DNA from: Azospirillum brasilense
Lineage (GTDB): Bacteria > Pseudomonadota > Alphaproteobacteria > Azospirillales > Azospirillaceae
Direction of reading: 5' to 3'
NCBI RefSeq assembly: GCF_022023855.1
Contig: NZ_CP059450.1
Coordinates: 248,001-312,000 of the forward strand
Length of the DNA stretch: 64,000 nucleotides
Part shown: positions 1-10,830 of the stretch, one piece after another
How the letters are laid out: each line of letters opens with the position of its first letter
Position numbering within the stretch: position 1 is the stretch's first letter
Made by a program: the position numbers and the translations under genes
Notes under the pieces: generated by a model
Database searches by the model: none
Seen by the model: only the letters and a program-made list of their open reading frames with translations
Told to the model about the DNA's origin: nothing

Positions 1-1930
1 CATCGGATCCAAGTGGCGGTTCGGTTGGCGTCAGTGGGCTCACGGATGCTGTTGGCAGCGCGGTTGTCGGAGCAGCCTCCGTCAGACGGACTGAAGTCGG
101 CGTACGGAGCGGCGCTCTCGCCGGTCCGGTACTGGGGTCTGTTCCTGGCCAGCGCAACTGAAACGCGTCAAAAACCGGCTGTGGGATCCCATGGAATTCC
201 AACACGCCATCTTCGCGGCTCAGGGTCTCGGGTCGGCCTCTGGCTCCCCAGAACGTTAAGGTCCTGCGCAGTCTGGCCTGCTCCGCCGGCGTATCGGCAT
301 AACGTTCAATGATGTTCTGGACTGCCGATGAAAGATACCGGCTCTGCTCGGTGAACGTTGAACGCTCGATCTGAGCGCCGGGATAGCCCCCGTGCGCAAT
401 CACTTCAGGGTGGTTCAGCGTTGGGCTCAACACCGCCTGGATCAGGCCACGCGGCGTTTTCCAGGTCATACCGCCGTCATCTTCCTTGAGCGCATCGAAG
501 AAGCCGTCGATTGCACGTTTCGTGAAGGGATAAAGTCCAACGCCGCCGACCTCGTCGAAGGCGGCAAAGCATCCATCCTGGACCGGACATGTCGCGCATG
601 CGTTGGGTGGTGGCATATCCGGATTGTGGCGGAAGTCCTCTCGCCACGCCTTGAGTTGGTTCTGGCTTGCGCGTGTCGCTGCCAAATACCGACTGACGAA
701 AGCCAAACGACGCTCGGGATCGCGGACGGTGACAACGTCCTGCAGGCCATGCTCCCCCTCGCCCAGTCGCACCTCGTGGGTGATGCGCTGACGGTAGTTG
801 CCGGCGAGAGTCCGGTAGTACTCGGGCGTGAGGCCAACAACGGAAATCAGTTCGCACAGATCCGCATTGCTGACAGGACCGTCGCTTGCAGCCTGTCGGG
901 TCGCGGCGTTGGTGACCAGGACGTCGATGAGACTGTCATCCAAACCTTCCCAAGATGTGATGTCTTCCAGCAGCAGAACCAAGCGATTCTTACCGGCGAG
1001 CGCACAGCGTACCTCACGAAAGAGGTCCTTCAGGGCTTCTGCCGACACCCCAATCAAATTCCGGATGGCGTCGTTGCGGCGCCGGTTCAGGGCGTCCATC
1101 AATGCGATCGTTTGCGGCAGGCTTTCTGCACAATCGCGCGCAATGTCTTCGGCTGATCGTCCCTCGTCGCGCTGCGGCTTGATGACGTCGTAAGCCTCGT
1201 CAAACAGCACCGACCAGAGGCTCTTGGCCGGTTGCTTGAGGGGCTCATCATCGAGGGCGTCCACGAGCTCTTCGATGTCGAAGACCGTGAAACGGGCACT
1301 CTCGGAGTTGCGCTCTCCCTCTCCAGAGACAAGTTTCAGCAGACGTTCCGGTGCTTTCCATCGGCTCTGGACCTTCTCGGGAAACAGCAGAGCTGCTGGA
1401 TTCCACCGTTTGCACCATTCGTGGTCTTCGAGGGGAGGATCCGATTCGTTTTGTAAGAGGGCGGCCAGTGTAACATGAAAAACGTTGGCCCGGCCTTTCT
1501 GAGTCAATCTCTGGCGCTGGCCACCGATACGATCGAAAAGATGACGGAACTCCGCCGGCAGGCGGAGTTGTAACTGTCTGAGAGCCCCTTCGAGGCTGCC
1601 ATCGGATCGTTGGAGGAGGATGGGCAGGTCGCGACCTTTCGGCCAATTGATATAGAGCCAACGGATGAGGTGGGACTTGCCGGAACCCGGCTCTCCCTGG
1701 ACGGCACAGAACGCATGCGCGCGCGTGGGGTCCGAAAGCGCTGCCAGTAGGCCCTGCTCGCTTGCTTCCCGGATGTCGCCACCGTTCGAGCCGAGAATAC
1801 TGAAATCCAGGATCTTTGTATGGGTCGCCAAGAAAATCGCATCGTCGCCTTCAAGGGCTTCGGTGCGAAACACGGCGCGCGCTGCTTCCGCGGTCCAGCA
1901 GGGTGTTGTGGGGATCACCTGGTTAGACAT
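1..1930 (-). CDS. dpdH: DpdH-like P-loop ATPase, 3' end beyond the window
   Basis: An uninterrupted minus-strand frame of more than 640 codons starts at ATG 1930-1928 and is still open at the left window edge. Near residues 78-90 there is a Walker A motif, QGEPGSGKSHLIRW. A later stretch LVLLLEDITSW resembles a Walker B strand. Further on, CATCPVQDGCF is a cysteine cluster that may bind metal. The start lies one base after the stop of the upstream gene, so translation is probably coupled. Size class, the GSGKSH P-loop and the position directly after RecQ-like and DpdG-like genes match DpdH of Dpd loci, which insert 7-deazaguanine derivatives in DNA and restrict unmodified DNA. The family name comes from gene order and general resemblance. 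It could instead be another large defence ATPase of BrxC/PglY type. Confidence 0.62.
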   Translation of the reverse strand, partial: MSNQVIPTTPCWTAEAARAVFRTEALEGDDAIFLATHTKILDFSILGSNGGDIREASEQGLLAALSDPTRAHAFCAVQGEPGSGKSHLIRWLYINWPKGRDLPILLQRSDGSLEGALRQLQLRLPAEFRHLFDRIGGQRQRLTQKGRANVFHVTLAALLQNESDPPLEDHEWCKRWNPAALLFPEKVQSRWKAPERLLKLVSGEGERNSESARFTVFDIEELVDALDDEPLKQPAKSLWSVLFDEAYDVIKPQRDEGRSAEDIARDCAESLPQTIALMDALNRRRNDAIRNLIGVSAEALKDLFREVRCALAGKNRLVLLLEDITSWEGLDDSLIDVLVTNAATRQAASDGPVSNADLCELISVVGLTPEYYRTLAGNYRQRITHEVRLGEGEHGLQDVVTVRDPERRLAFVSRYLAATRASQNQLKAWREDFRHNPDMPPPNACATCPVQDGCFAAFDEVGGVGLYPFTKRAIDGFFDALKEDDGGMTWKTPRGLIQAVLSPTLNHPEVIAHGGYPGAQIERSTFTEQSRYLSSAVQNIIERYADTPAEQARLRRTLTFWGARGRPETLSREDGVLEFHGIPQPVFDAFQLRWPGTDPSTGPARAPLRTPTSVRLTEAAPTTALPTASVSPLTPTEPPLGSD

Positions 1931-1931
1931 C

Positions 1932-2825
1932 TCAGACCCCCTCTGACGTCAGAATGATGGCGCGGAACGAGTGCGATTTATCAAATGGATCAGGGAATAA
2001 TTCGAAATTGTCGCGCGCGTCGCCGCTGACGACGGGTATTAGATGGCCGTCGTCGCGAAGGTTCCGCAAGGCTATGCTAAGTATGAGCGATACAGCACGC
2101 GCCGGCATGCGGTGGCCGAGCCTCTGGCACATCCCGTTGAATAGGCGGCCGCCATCCAGATAGGGAAGGTTTTTTGCAATGTGCTCGAGGAAGACATTAG
2201 CCGCGATTTCCTGATTGAGCGGCAGCGCTCCCCCCAGCAATTCGCGCGCGAGGCGCTTCGTGACGTCCGGGTATTCGTCGCCTGTCGGCAAACTGACCAT
2301 CAGTCCGACATGCTCCATCCAGCGGCGCCACGGCGCGTGTTTGGTCGTGTTGAAGCGCCGTTCTCCCGCCTCGTCGGAGGCCCCGATCAGCGCGTCATTG
2401 GCTTTGTCCGCAAAATCGTTTCGGCTCCACTCCTCGACCCACAGGGTAGAACCTTCGATCTCGGCTTGGACCACCAGCCAGGCGAACACTTGGATCAACG
2501 TTGCGTCAGCATCGTCCTCCGGCGCCGTCAGCAATCTGGCGTGAATGAGATCAGAGAAGGCAGGGAATCGACCGGGCACGCTATCAATGGCAAGCCGCAC
2601 TTTGGAACGGTCCCGGGTGTCAATCAGGCCCAATCCCAAAGCCGCTTGGATCGTTTGATCGGCCGCGGACTTCTCATCTTTGACCTCTGCTCCGGCTTGT
2701 ACAAAGCGCGGGTTCAGCCAGTTGAGGAGGTCCTGCCGCTCCATGCTGCCACCGTGCGCTGCTAGGACGGTCAGCAGCGACCAGACGCGTTCTGGCGTTC
2801 CTTGAGTAGCGGATAACAATGCCAT
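1932..2825 (-). CDS. dpdG: DpdG-like protein of the Dpd locus
   Basis: This gene encodes 297 residues from ATG 2825 to TGA 1932. It has no catalytic motif that I recognise. The N-terminus (TPERVWSLLTVLAAHGGSM) reads like a winged-helix or other all-helical domain, and the rest looks soluble. It sits 12 bp after the RecQ-like gene and one base before the large ATPase gene. A protein of about 300 residues between a RecQ-like helicase and a large P-loop ATPase is the expected place of DpdG, whose biochemical role is unknown. Identity rests mainly on context. Confidence 0.55.
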   Translation of the reverse strand: MALLSATQGTPERVWSLLTVLAAHGGSMERQDLLNWLNPRFVQAGAEVKDEKSAADQTIQAALGLGLIDTRDRSKVRLAIDSVPGRFPAFSDLIHARLLTAPEDDADATLIQVFAWLVVQAEIEGSTLWVEEWSRNDFADKANDALIGASDEAGERRFNTTKHAPWRRWMEHVGLMVSLPTGDEYPDVTKRLARELLGGALPLNQEIAANVFLEHIAKNLPYLDGGRLFNGMCQRLGHRMPARAVSLILSIALRNLRDDGHLIPVVSGDARDNFELFPDPFDKSHSFRAIILTSEGV

Positions 2826-2837
2826 GTGGGATCCTCA

Positions 2838-5420
2838 TCAGCAGGAACGGAAGCCAGCCAACTCGCGCAGGGCTTCTTGCGTGTAGGGAGCTTCGCGGGA
2901 GGCAATCTGCTGCAATGGGCGACCGTCAACGCGCAGATCGCCCGGGGCCACGATCAGCAGACTCAGACGCGGGGTGTCGGCGGCCAAATTCCGGCATCGC
3001 GCCCAAAGGCGTGCCGCCGCAACGTTGCCACGCTCAATGAAGATTACCGTTGGGAGGCGCTCCAGCGTCCAACCCGCATCGCTCAGCCAGTCGGCGTGCT
3101 CGAGCACCAAGCCAAAACGCGCATCGGAGTGGGCGAGGTGGTTCGCCACGCGCGTCCCGTTGCCGGTCGGCACGACGAACTGCTCGAATCCGAGCCGGAC
3201 CGAAAGGTCCAGGAGCAGTTCCAGGCCGTGTTCCAGGGTATCGTCGTCGGGTGTCAGAACCGTTGAGCCAGGCCCGAGGCTCCTCACGGTTGCGTCGGCC
3301 GCATGGTTCCAGACCACGTTCAGGCCTCCTGATCGCACCATGGATGGCGGCCGCGCGTGGGCGCGGCGGCACGCCGCGCACCGTCCACAGGGCGGGGCGG
3401 CCATGCCATCAGAATCGATGAGAGCATACACGCCACGTACCAGGCAATCGCCTTCAGGGTCGCTCAACAAATCACGAAAGGCGCTGAGTTCAGTTAATGC
3501 CGCTTTCTGCTCCTCGGTGCGCAGGGTATCGACCTTGGCCCACAACTCCTCGTAAGTGGGCCCATCTTCGAACAAGGCGTCGTTTAAGATCTCGACCTCC
3601 CAGGAGGGAGGGCCAATGCTAGAGTCGTTCACCGATGTCACGCGCAGCGCACCAGCACGTTGGAGCAGGTTCAAGAGACTCATGTTCCAGCGACGATTGT
3701 AGTCTCCGGATTCCGACCCGAGTCCCTCACGCAGGACGTCAAGGTTGATCAGCGCCAGTCGTCTTGCGCCCTCCCAGCGCAGGGCTGCGTTTTCAATGGC
3801 ATGCTGCTTGATCGCTTGCCACCGCAGCATCGCCAATTCCAGAGTGAGCCACGACCGACTGGCCAATTGAAAGGCCTGAGCCTCATCGTCCTCCGGGTCA
3901 TCCGACCTTGTCCAAAGGCAGATGCCAAGTGCTTGATGGCCATCGCGACCGGCGCGACCAATCTCCTGGTAGTAGCGCGCCGCACTTTCCGGCAGGCAGG
4001 CATGGATCACCGTACGGACATCGGCCTTGTCGATCCCCATGCCGAAGGCCGACGTCGCGACAACGAGGTCAAGACGGTCCTCAGCCCAAGCGTCGATGAT
4101 GCTCTGGCGCTCGGCGGTGTCCGAGACCTCTCCGGTGAACAGCGCGATGCGTTCATAGCCCCGCGCTCGCAACGCTGTGTAGAGGTCGCGCGCCTGTTTG
4201 ACGAGATTAGTGTAGATGATCGCGGGACGGGGAGCACAATCAATCACGGCCATGAGGTCGCGGTCGCGTGTCGCGCGATCTGCGTAACGCTTGGTAACGA
4301 GATCGAATTCGTAGCGAGGGACACCGGCGTGGATCTCGAGCCAATGCTCACCGCCATAAGCCCGCATCACCTCGCGCCGGGCAGCTCGGCCAAAAGTCGC
4401 CGACAGGAGAACCGTGCGGAGCGCAGGATTTCGCTCCCGCAGTTCCTCCACCAATCCGGGGAGCCTTTGGAAATCGGGTCGGAAGCTACGCCCCCAACTC
4501 TCGACAATATGAGCTTCGTCGACGTAGAGTGCGACGAGGTGAGCCGCCAACCCGAAAGCCTTTTGCTCAATGGGGGTCGCGGCTTCGAGCAAAGCGTGAT
4601 GGGCACTGCCAAAGGCGTGCTCAGGCGAAAGCAGCAGGATCGGCACCTCGCCTCGGCGGAAAGCGTCGATCACCGTGGTGCGCTCATCGAACGACAGTTG
4701 GCCGGTCAAAGCGCGGCTGCACTCGAGGCCCGGTATCTGCCGCAGTGTTCGCTCGTGGTCAAGCGCCAGGGCAACGGTCGGTGTAATCACGGCAATGCAT
4801 GGCGTTCCTTGCGCTCCGGGCCAAGCCTGTGGGGCCATCTGGAAGAGCAGGCTCTTTCCCGTGCCCGTCGGCATGGCCACCATAAGGCTGGCGCGTTCAG
4901 GCATGGTGAGCAGTGCCCGCACCGCAGCCTTCTGCGTCTGCGTCCGGTACGCGCCGTGGGGAGAACCACGGAGCAAAGCGCCGTCTGGTGTCGCGGCCCG
5001 GTAAAGGCGACGATACGAACTGTCGAGTTCGAGAACCTTTGCAATCTCCACGGGCAGTAGTGGCGACAGGTTCGCCGTAATGCGCAGTAACGTGCCGGTT
5101 ACCTCCAAGCCGAAGCAGTGCGCCAGATTCTGTTCGCGATCCGACAGCGTGAGACCGTGCCACGCGAGATCCAGATAGCCGTCCGAAAGGCGTGCCCATT
5201 CCCTGAGCAACGACAGTCGATCAACGGGCGACTGCGCGGCCGTAAGGGATCGTGAGCAGCGCTCACGGCGCAGCGCTCGCCATTTGTCAGATCGTTCCAC
5301 TGTATCGTCGATCAATTGTAGAGCGGATGTCACAATGCGCGCCCATTTATACAGTACAGCAATACGCATTTTTGCATTGCTGCCGGCTTTCCAACAAGTG
5401 CAAGTTGCGCCTCTGCGCAA
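2838..5420 (-). CDS. dpdF: RecQ-family helicase, DpdF-like
   Basis: The protein is a superfamily 2 DNA helicase of up to 860 residues. In order it has motif I (MPTGTGKSLLFQM), a DEAH-type motif II (LYVDEAHIVESWG), motif III (LLSATF), and the RecQ motif VI (YQEIGRAGRDGH). A CGRCAACRR cysteine cluster near the C-terminus may bind zinc. It is much longer than housekeeping RecQ and lacks a clear HRDC domain. As the first of three tightly packed genes it fits DpdF, one of the helicases that support restriction in Dpd systems. The start is uncertain: the longest frame begins at TTG 5420, while an ATG at 5369 (MRIAVLYKW) is a good alternative. An IS3 remnant abuts the promoter side, so dpdA-E, if present, are not adjacent here. 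Confidence 0.65.
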   Translation of the reverse strand: MRRGATCTCWKAGSNAKMRIAVLYKWARIVTSALQLIDDTVERSDKWRALRRERCSRSLTAAQSPVDRLSLLREWARLSDGYLDLAWHGLTLSDREQNLAHCFGLEVTGTLLRITANLSPLLPVEIAKVLELDSSYRRLYRAATPDGALLRGSPHGAYRTQTQKAAVRALLTMPERASLMVAMPTGTGKSLLFQMAPQAWPGAQGTPCIAVITPTVALALDHERTLRQIPGLECSRALTGQLSFDERTTVIDAFRRGEVPILLLSPEHAFGSAHHALLEAATPIEQKAFGLAAHLVALYVDEAHIVESWGRSFRPDFQRLPGLVEELRERNPALRTVLLSATFGRAARREVMRAYGGEHWLEIHAGVPRYEFDLVTKRYADRATRDRDLMAVIDCAPRPAIIYTNLVKQARDLYTALRARGYERIALFTGEVSDTAERQSIIDAWAEDRLDLVVATSAFGMGIDKADVRTVIHACLPESAARYYQEIGRAGRDGHQALGICLWTRSDDPEDDEAQAFQLASRSWLTLELAMLRWQAIKQHAIENAALRWEGARRLALINLDVLREGLGSESGDYNRRWNMSLLNLLQRAGALRVTSVNDSSIGPPSWEVEILNDALFEDGPTYEELWAKVDTLRTEEQKAALTELSAFRDLLSDPEGDCLVRGVYALIDSDGMAAPPCGRCAACRRAHARPPSMVRSGGLNVVWNHAADATVRSLGPGSTVLTPDDDTLEHGLELLLDLSVRLGFEQFVVPTGNGTRVANHLAHSDARFGLVLEHADWLSDAGWTLERLPTVIFIERGNVAAARLWARCRNLAADTPRLSLLIVAPGDLRVDGRPLQQIASREAPYTQEALRELAGFRSC

Positions 5421-5461
5421 AATTTTCTAGGCCCCTCTTACCTTATCCCGCCAACTGGTGA

Positions 5462-5900
5462 CCTGGCCCCATGTGGGACACCAGAGACTAAGTTAGCCAA
5501 ACACCACTTGGTCCTGCCCCTGAGTTAGGTCCGCAGGCTACGCAACCATTCGGGCCCTCATAGCTTGGATAGCAAACGCCCTCGGGGTCAAGTTCCCGAG
5601 GGCGGTGTGCGGCCGCTGCTCATTGTCGTCAGTACTCCACTCCTCGATCCACTCCCGGGCCTCAGCCATGGACAAGAACCAGGACGCCTTCAGGCATTCT
5701 TGACGGAGTCGTGCGTTGAAGGATTCAATGAACGCGTGGTCCGTCGGCTTGCCCGGTCTGGAGAAGTCCAGCTCAACCCCGTTCCGATGCGCCCACTGAT
5801 CCAGCATCCGTCCAGCGAATTCTGGGCCATTGTCGCAGAAGATCCGCTTCGGCTTGGCCGTGTCCCACGACGTGGTGTCTGATACCGGCGAGCGGAGCCC
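5462..5900 (-). pseudogene. IS3-family transposase remnant (C-terminal half of OrfB)
   Basis: The minus strand encodes the C-terminal part of an IS3-type integrase-core transposase. It reads PKRIFCDNGPEFAG, then HAFIESFNARLRQECL, and ends at TAG 5538 after RPHTALGNLTPRAFA. These match the second Asp and the Glu of the DDE triad. The N-terminal half is missing because an IS630-type element begins at about 5900. The terminal bases near 5462 (CTGGCCCCATGTGGGACACC) are probably the IS3 end. The element cannot move by itself. Confidence 0.8.
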
Positions 5901-6847
5901 CTGACTCACTGAGGAGGATTCCCAAGACCGGCAATCCGTGATTCGATTCCCCATTGCGATGGGGAGGAGCGAATGCCAGCAGCGTTGCCGATCCGGGAAG
6001 ACTTGAGCGCCGGCGAGTTGCGCGCCTTGGCGCGGCGGGAGAGCAAAGGGCGGGTGGCGGCACGAATGTTCGCCATCGCCCATGCGCTCGACGGGGTGAG
6101 CCGGGCGGAGGCGGCGCGGCTGGCCGGCATGGACCGCCAAGCGCTGCGCGACGCCGTGGTGCGCTACAACGCCGAAGGCGTCGCCGGGCTCTATGATCGT
6201 CCGCTGCCCGGCCGGCCGGAATGGCTGAGCGAGGGCGAGCAGGCGACGCTCAAGGCCATCATCTTGGCCGGTCCCGATCCGAGACGGCACGGCTGCATGG
6301 AATGGACCCTGCCGATCCTGTGCGAGGTGATCGCCGAACGCTTCGCCAAGACGCTGCATCCGGCCAGCCTGTCGCGCATCGTACGTCGGTTGGGCCTGTC
6401 GAAGCAGAAGACGCGGCCCCGCCATCCCCAGTCCGACGCCAAGGCCCAGGCCGCCTTCCAAAAAAGGGGCTGCGCGAAGCCCTGAAGGCCGCGGCTGCCG
6501 CGCATCCGCAGCGTCGCCTTCAACTCTGGTTCCAGGACGAAGCGCGCATCGGCCAGAAGGGCCGCACCGCACACCGTTGGTGGGAGCGCGGGCAGCGGCC
6601 TCTCGGGCTGTGCGACAAGCGCTTCATCTCGGCCTACCTCTACGCCGCCGTCTGCCCGGCCAGCGGCGCCGACTTCGCGCTGGTCATGCCCACCGTCTCC
6701 ACCACCGCCATGAGCCTGTTCCTGGACGGCTTCTCCCGGAGCCTGGAACCGGACGTCCAGGCGGTGCTCGTGCTCGATCAGGCCGGCTGGCATGGAGCGC
6801 GGACGCTGGTCGTGCCGGACAACATCACGCTGGTGCCGTTACCGCCT

Positions 6848-7975
<1,128 letters not shown>

Positions 7976-8328
7976 CGATGCCGACGGTCGGCGCTCGCCG
8001 CCGACCGAATGCCAAGCACACTGAACCGCGGGCGCGGACCGGTCAAGGCCGAAGCCGCCCGAAGGGCGGGCGCGCCTTGACAGGGAGCACCCACGGTTCA
8101 CTCTTTCCTTCGGAAAAGGACGGTTGCTACAGTCCCGAACTGAACCCAGTCGAGCGCGTCTGGCTGTACCTGCGCGAGCGCTTCCTCTCCCACCGGCTCC
8201 TGGACAACTACGACGCCGTCGTCCAGGCCTGCTGCGACGCCTGGAACGCCCTCACAGCCACGCCTGAGCGTCTACGCTCCCTCACCAGCTATCCCTGGCT
8301 CCCGTGTGTCAATGCTTAAGCGCGGCGG

Positions 8329-9335
8329 TATGATGAGCTCGAGCGGCTGCGGGCGGACGTGAGGCGTCCCATGGCTGAGCTGGTTCCGATCGCCACCGCA
8401 CTCCCGGACGGCGAAGGGCCGGACCGCGACGACGTCCGGGAGCGGCTCGCCCGCCACGCCGCCCTGGCCGACGGCGCCTTCGCCGACGCCACCGTGCGCG
8501 CCCGCCGCGCCAACACGCTGCTCTTCGTAACTTGGTGCGCAATGCGCGGCCGCGAGCCGCTGCCGGCCAGCCCGGACACCGTCGCCGCCTTCCTCGACGC
8601 CATGGCCAACGGCGAGTCGCTCACCGTCACCCTGCCGGGGCGGCGGCCGCTCGTGATCGATCGGCCGCGCAAGCCGGCCACCCTCGAACGCTACGCGTCA
8701 TCCATCGCCGCTCTGCACCGCGCCGCCGGCCTGCCCGACCCGCGCTCCGCCGACGCCGTGCGCTTCGCGCTGCGCCGGCACTGGAACGCGCAGGGCCGGA
8801 TGCAGCGCCAGGCGCGCGGGCTCACCTTTGACCTCCGGCAACGGCTGCTCGAACCGGAGCCGCGCAGCCTGCTTGAGTCGCGCGACCGGGCGCTGCTGGT
8901 GGTCGCCTACGGCACGCTGTGTCGATGCGGGGAACTGGTGACGCTCGATGTCGAGGACCTCACGCGCGGTGCGGACGGCGATGCGGTGATCACCGTGCGG
9001 CGCTCGCAGACCGACCAGGAGGGCGAGGGCAGCGACCGCTACCTGGCTCCCGACACCGTGGCGGTGCTGGACGCGTGGCTGTCCGCCGCCGGCGTCACCG
9101 AGGGGCAGCTGTTCCGCGCGGTGCGCAAGAACGGCGTGCCCGGCAAGCCGCTGCAGGGCCAGGAAGTGCCGCGGCTGTTCCGCGCGCTGGCCCAGCGCGC
9201 CGGCGTGCCGGAACGCGCGATGGCCGAACTGTCCGGCCACTCCACACGCGTCGGCGCCGCCCAGGACCTCGCCACCGCCGGCGTCGCGCTGCCCGAGATC
9301 ATGCAGGCCGGTGGCTGGAAGGCGCCGACCATGGT
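8329..9335 (+). pseudogene. Tyrosine recombinase lacking its catalytic tyrosine end
   Basis: The frame carries a SAM-like N-terminal core-binding domain and much of a phage-integrase catalytic domain. The first Arg box is GTLCRCGELVTLDVEDL, the H-x-x-R box is LSGHSTRVGAAQDLA, and the His/Trp box is QAGGWKAPTMV. The usual RYTERL-type segment with the nucleophilic Tyr is missing because the sequence switches at about 9335 to IS66 DNA. The coding pattern (RYDELERLRAD) also begins before the first ATG (8371), right at the IS630 border, so the 5' end may be cut too. It should be inactive. Confidence 0.75.
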
Positions 9336-9950
9336 GGTTGGCCGGCAAGCAGGGACGGTAGCGGCGATGGGTGTGGGCGACATGGCGACGTCGCCGGAAC
9401 ACTCGGTGCGGCGCTGGCCGGCGCTTGCTGCGACGGGCTGGTCCTTCGCCGGACGCAATCGGCGCGTCGGCATCGCGCGGGGGCTGATCGCCGCCCAGAG
9501 GTCGCCACTGGGGTGCCGCCCCCGTAGGCCATTGGCCGTCTGCCCCGTGAGCAGCCGGCGGCGCCAGCGGATTAGCAGGCTGGGATCGACCCCACGTCGG
9601 CGGGCGACCAGCGACACGCTCATGCCGGGCTCGCAGGTCTCCGCCACCAGTTGCTCTTTCTCCGCCCGCGACCAGCGCCTCCGGCGGGGAGCTGCCTCGA
9701 CGATCTCCATCAGCAAGGGAGCGCTCGCCGTCATAGGGACAGCACCAGGACCATCCCTATGACAGCGAGCGCTCACCTCCTCCGCAGCGGCAAGGCGGTG
9801 CGACCACCGCCCCAAAGCCCAGCGCCCGGTCCCATGGGCCTCAGCATAGGCTTTCAACGTCAGCCCATTGCCCTTCCAGGCCTCGACATAACCGCGCCAC
9901 TAACTCTCCAGAACCGCACCCGACATGCTCGTTCTCCGCTGATCTGCAGC
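9336..9950 (-). pseudogene. IS66-family accessory gene remnants (TnpA-like)
   Basis: The minus strand from ATG 9734 encodes a helix-turn-helix transposase-associated protein: RRRRWSRAEKEQLVAET, then SVSLVARRRGVDPSLLIRW. This is typical of IS66 TnpA. Upstream (about 9760-9930) lies a degraded small frame resembling the second IS66 accessory protein (WRGYVEAWKGNGLTLKAY), broken by a stop. No TnpC transposase is present. The left border coincides with the truncation of the tyrosine recombinase. Confidence 0.6.
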
Positions 9951-9989
9951 CAGAGGAATATGTTATGAACCCGGATCGCGTCGGATGTG

Positions 9990-10375
9990 TCGTCACGCAA
10001 CGCTTACGGCTAAGGTGCTGCTGTCGGACGAGCACTTCTCGGTGGATGGCGCGCTGATCGGTGAGCCATCGAGGCGCCATCGGTTCGAGCCCGGCGGCGA
10101 ATGGGGCCAGTGTGAAGAGCTTCCGGCCCAAGGACGGCAGCGGCGACCCGCTGGAGCCGGGGCGCAACGGCGAGCGCGACTTCCATGGTGAGAAGCGCTC
10201 CAACCAGACCCATGCCTTGACCAGCGATCCCGAGGCGCGGCTGTACCGCAAGGGCACTGGACAGCCGGCGACGCTGGCCTTCATGGGGCACGCGCTGATG
10301 GAGAACCGCTACGCCCTGGTGGTCGATGGCTGGCTGTCCGCGGCCCCCGGCTCGAAGACTCCCCGCGACAATGGC
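9990..10375 (+). pseudogene. IS5-family transposase fragment
   Basis: Two plus-strand frames together resemble the middle of an IS5-type transposase. The first block is LLSDEHFSVDGALI. It is followed in another frame by SFRPKDGSGDPLEPGRNGER, then SNQTHALTSDPEARLYRKG and ATLAFMGHALMENRYALVVDG. At least one frameshift and the loss of both ends show that it is dead. It closes the run of insertion-sequence debris that begins at 5.4 kb. Confidence 0.7.
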
Positions 10376-10401
10376 CACATGGTCATAAACGAAGGTCCTG
10401 C

Positions 10402-10830
10402 TCACGCTGACGATGCGTCTTCCAGAGCGCTGACGACCTCTCTGCGTTGCTCTTCGGTGAGGTAAGCCCAAGGCACGATCGTCAGGTGGCCCGTCTCCGG
10501 ATTGATAAGGTGGGGGTCGACAAAGAATGATCGATCGATACACTGAAGAGCTTCGCCAATTTCATTCGATGCCGCCGGCCGGTATATCTGTGTCGCGGGG
10601 CGCGTTCTTCCGTCGGAGTAAAAATACTCCGGATGTTCCCAGCCGTCCTGCGTGGGATAGAAATGGATCATGCTGCTGATCCACTCATCTCCCTCCATCC
10701 GCTCGCCGAGCGGGATGCGCAGAAACCGGTGCTCCCGGGTATTCAGGGGGGGCTTGCAACCGGGGGGCAGCTCGTCCTCGCCGTTCGACGAAAGCCATGG
10801 GGCATGAAAACAAACGGTTGGCGTGTTCAT
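10402..10830 (-). CDS. Hypothetical protein, 142 residues
   Basis: The product begins MNTPTVCFHAPWLSSNGE and is rich in aromatic and acidic residues, with no membrane segment or catalytic motif I can name. Its start codon overlaps the stop of the upstream gene (10827-11399) by four bases (ATGA), so the two are co-translated. It is separated from the IS5 remnant by about 25 bp. It is probably island cargo of unknown role. Confidence 0.6.
   Translation of the reverse strand: MNTPTVCFHAPWLSSNGEDELPPGCKPPLNTREHRFLRIPLGERMEGDEWISSMIHFYPTQDGWEHPEYFYSDGRTRPATQIYRPAASNEIGEALQCIDRSFFVDPHLINPETGHLTIVPWAYLTEEQRREVVSALEDASSA

Noticed and set aside
392..1156. Plus-strand open frame opposite the large ATPase gene
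   Set aside because: It is a shadow of the minus-strand frame that carries the P-loop and cysteine motifs.
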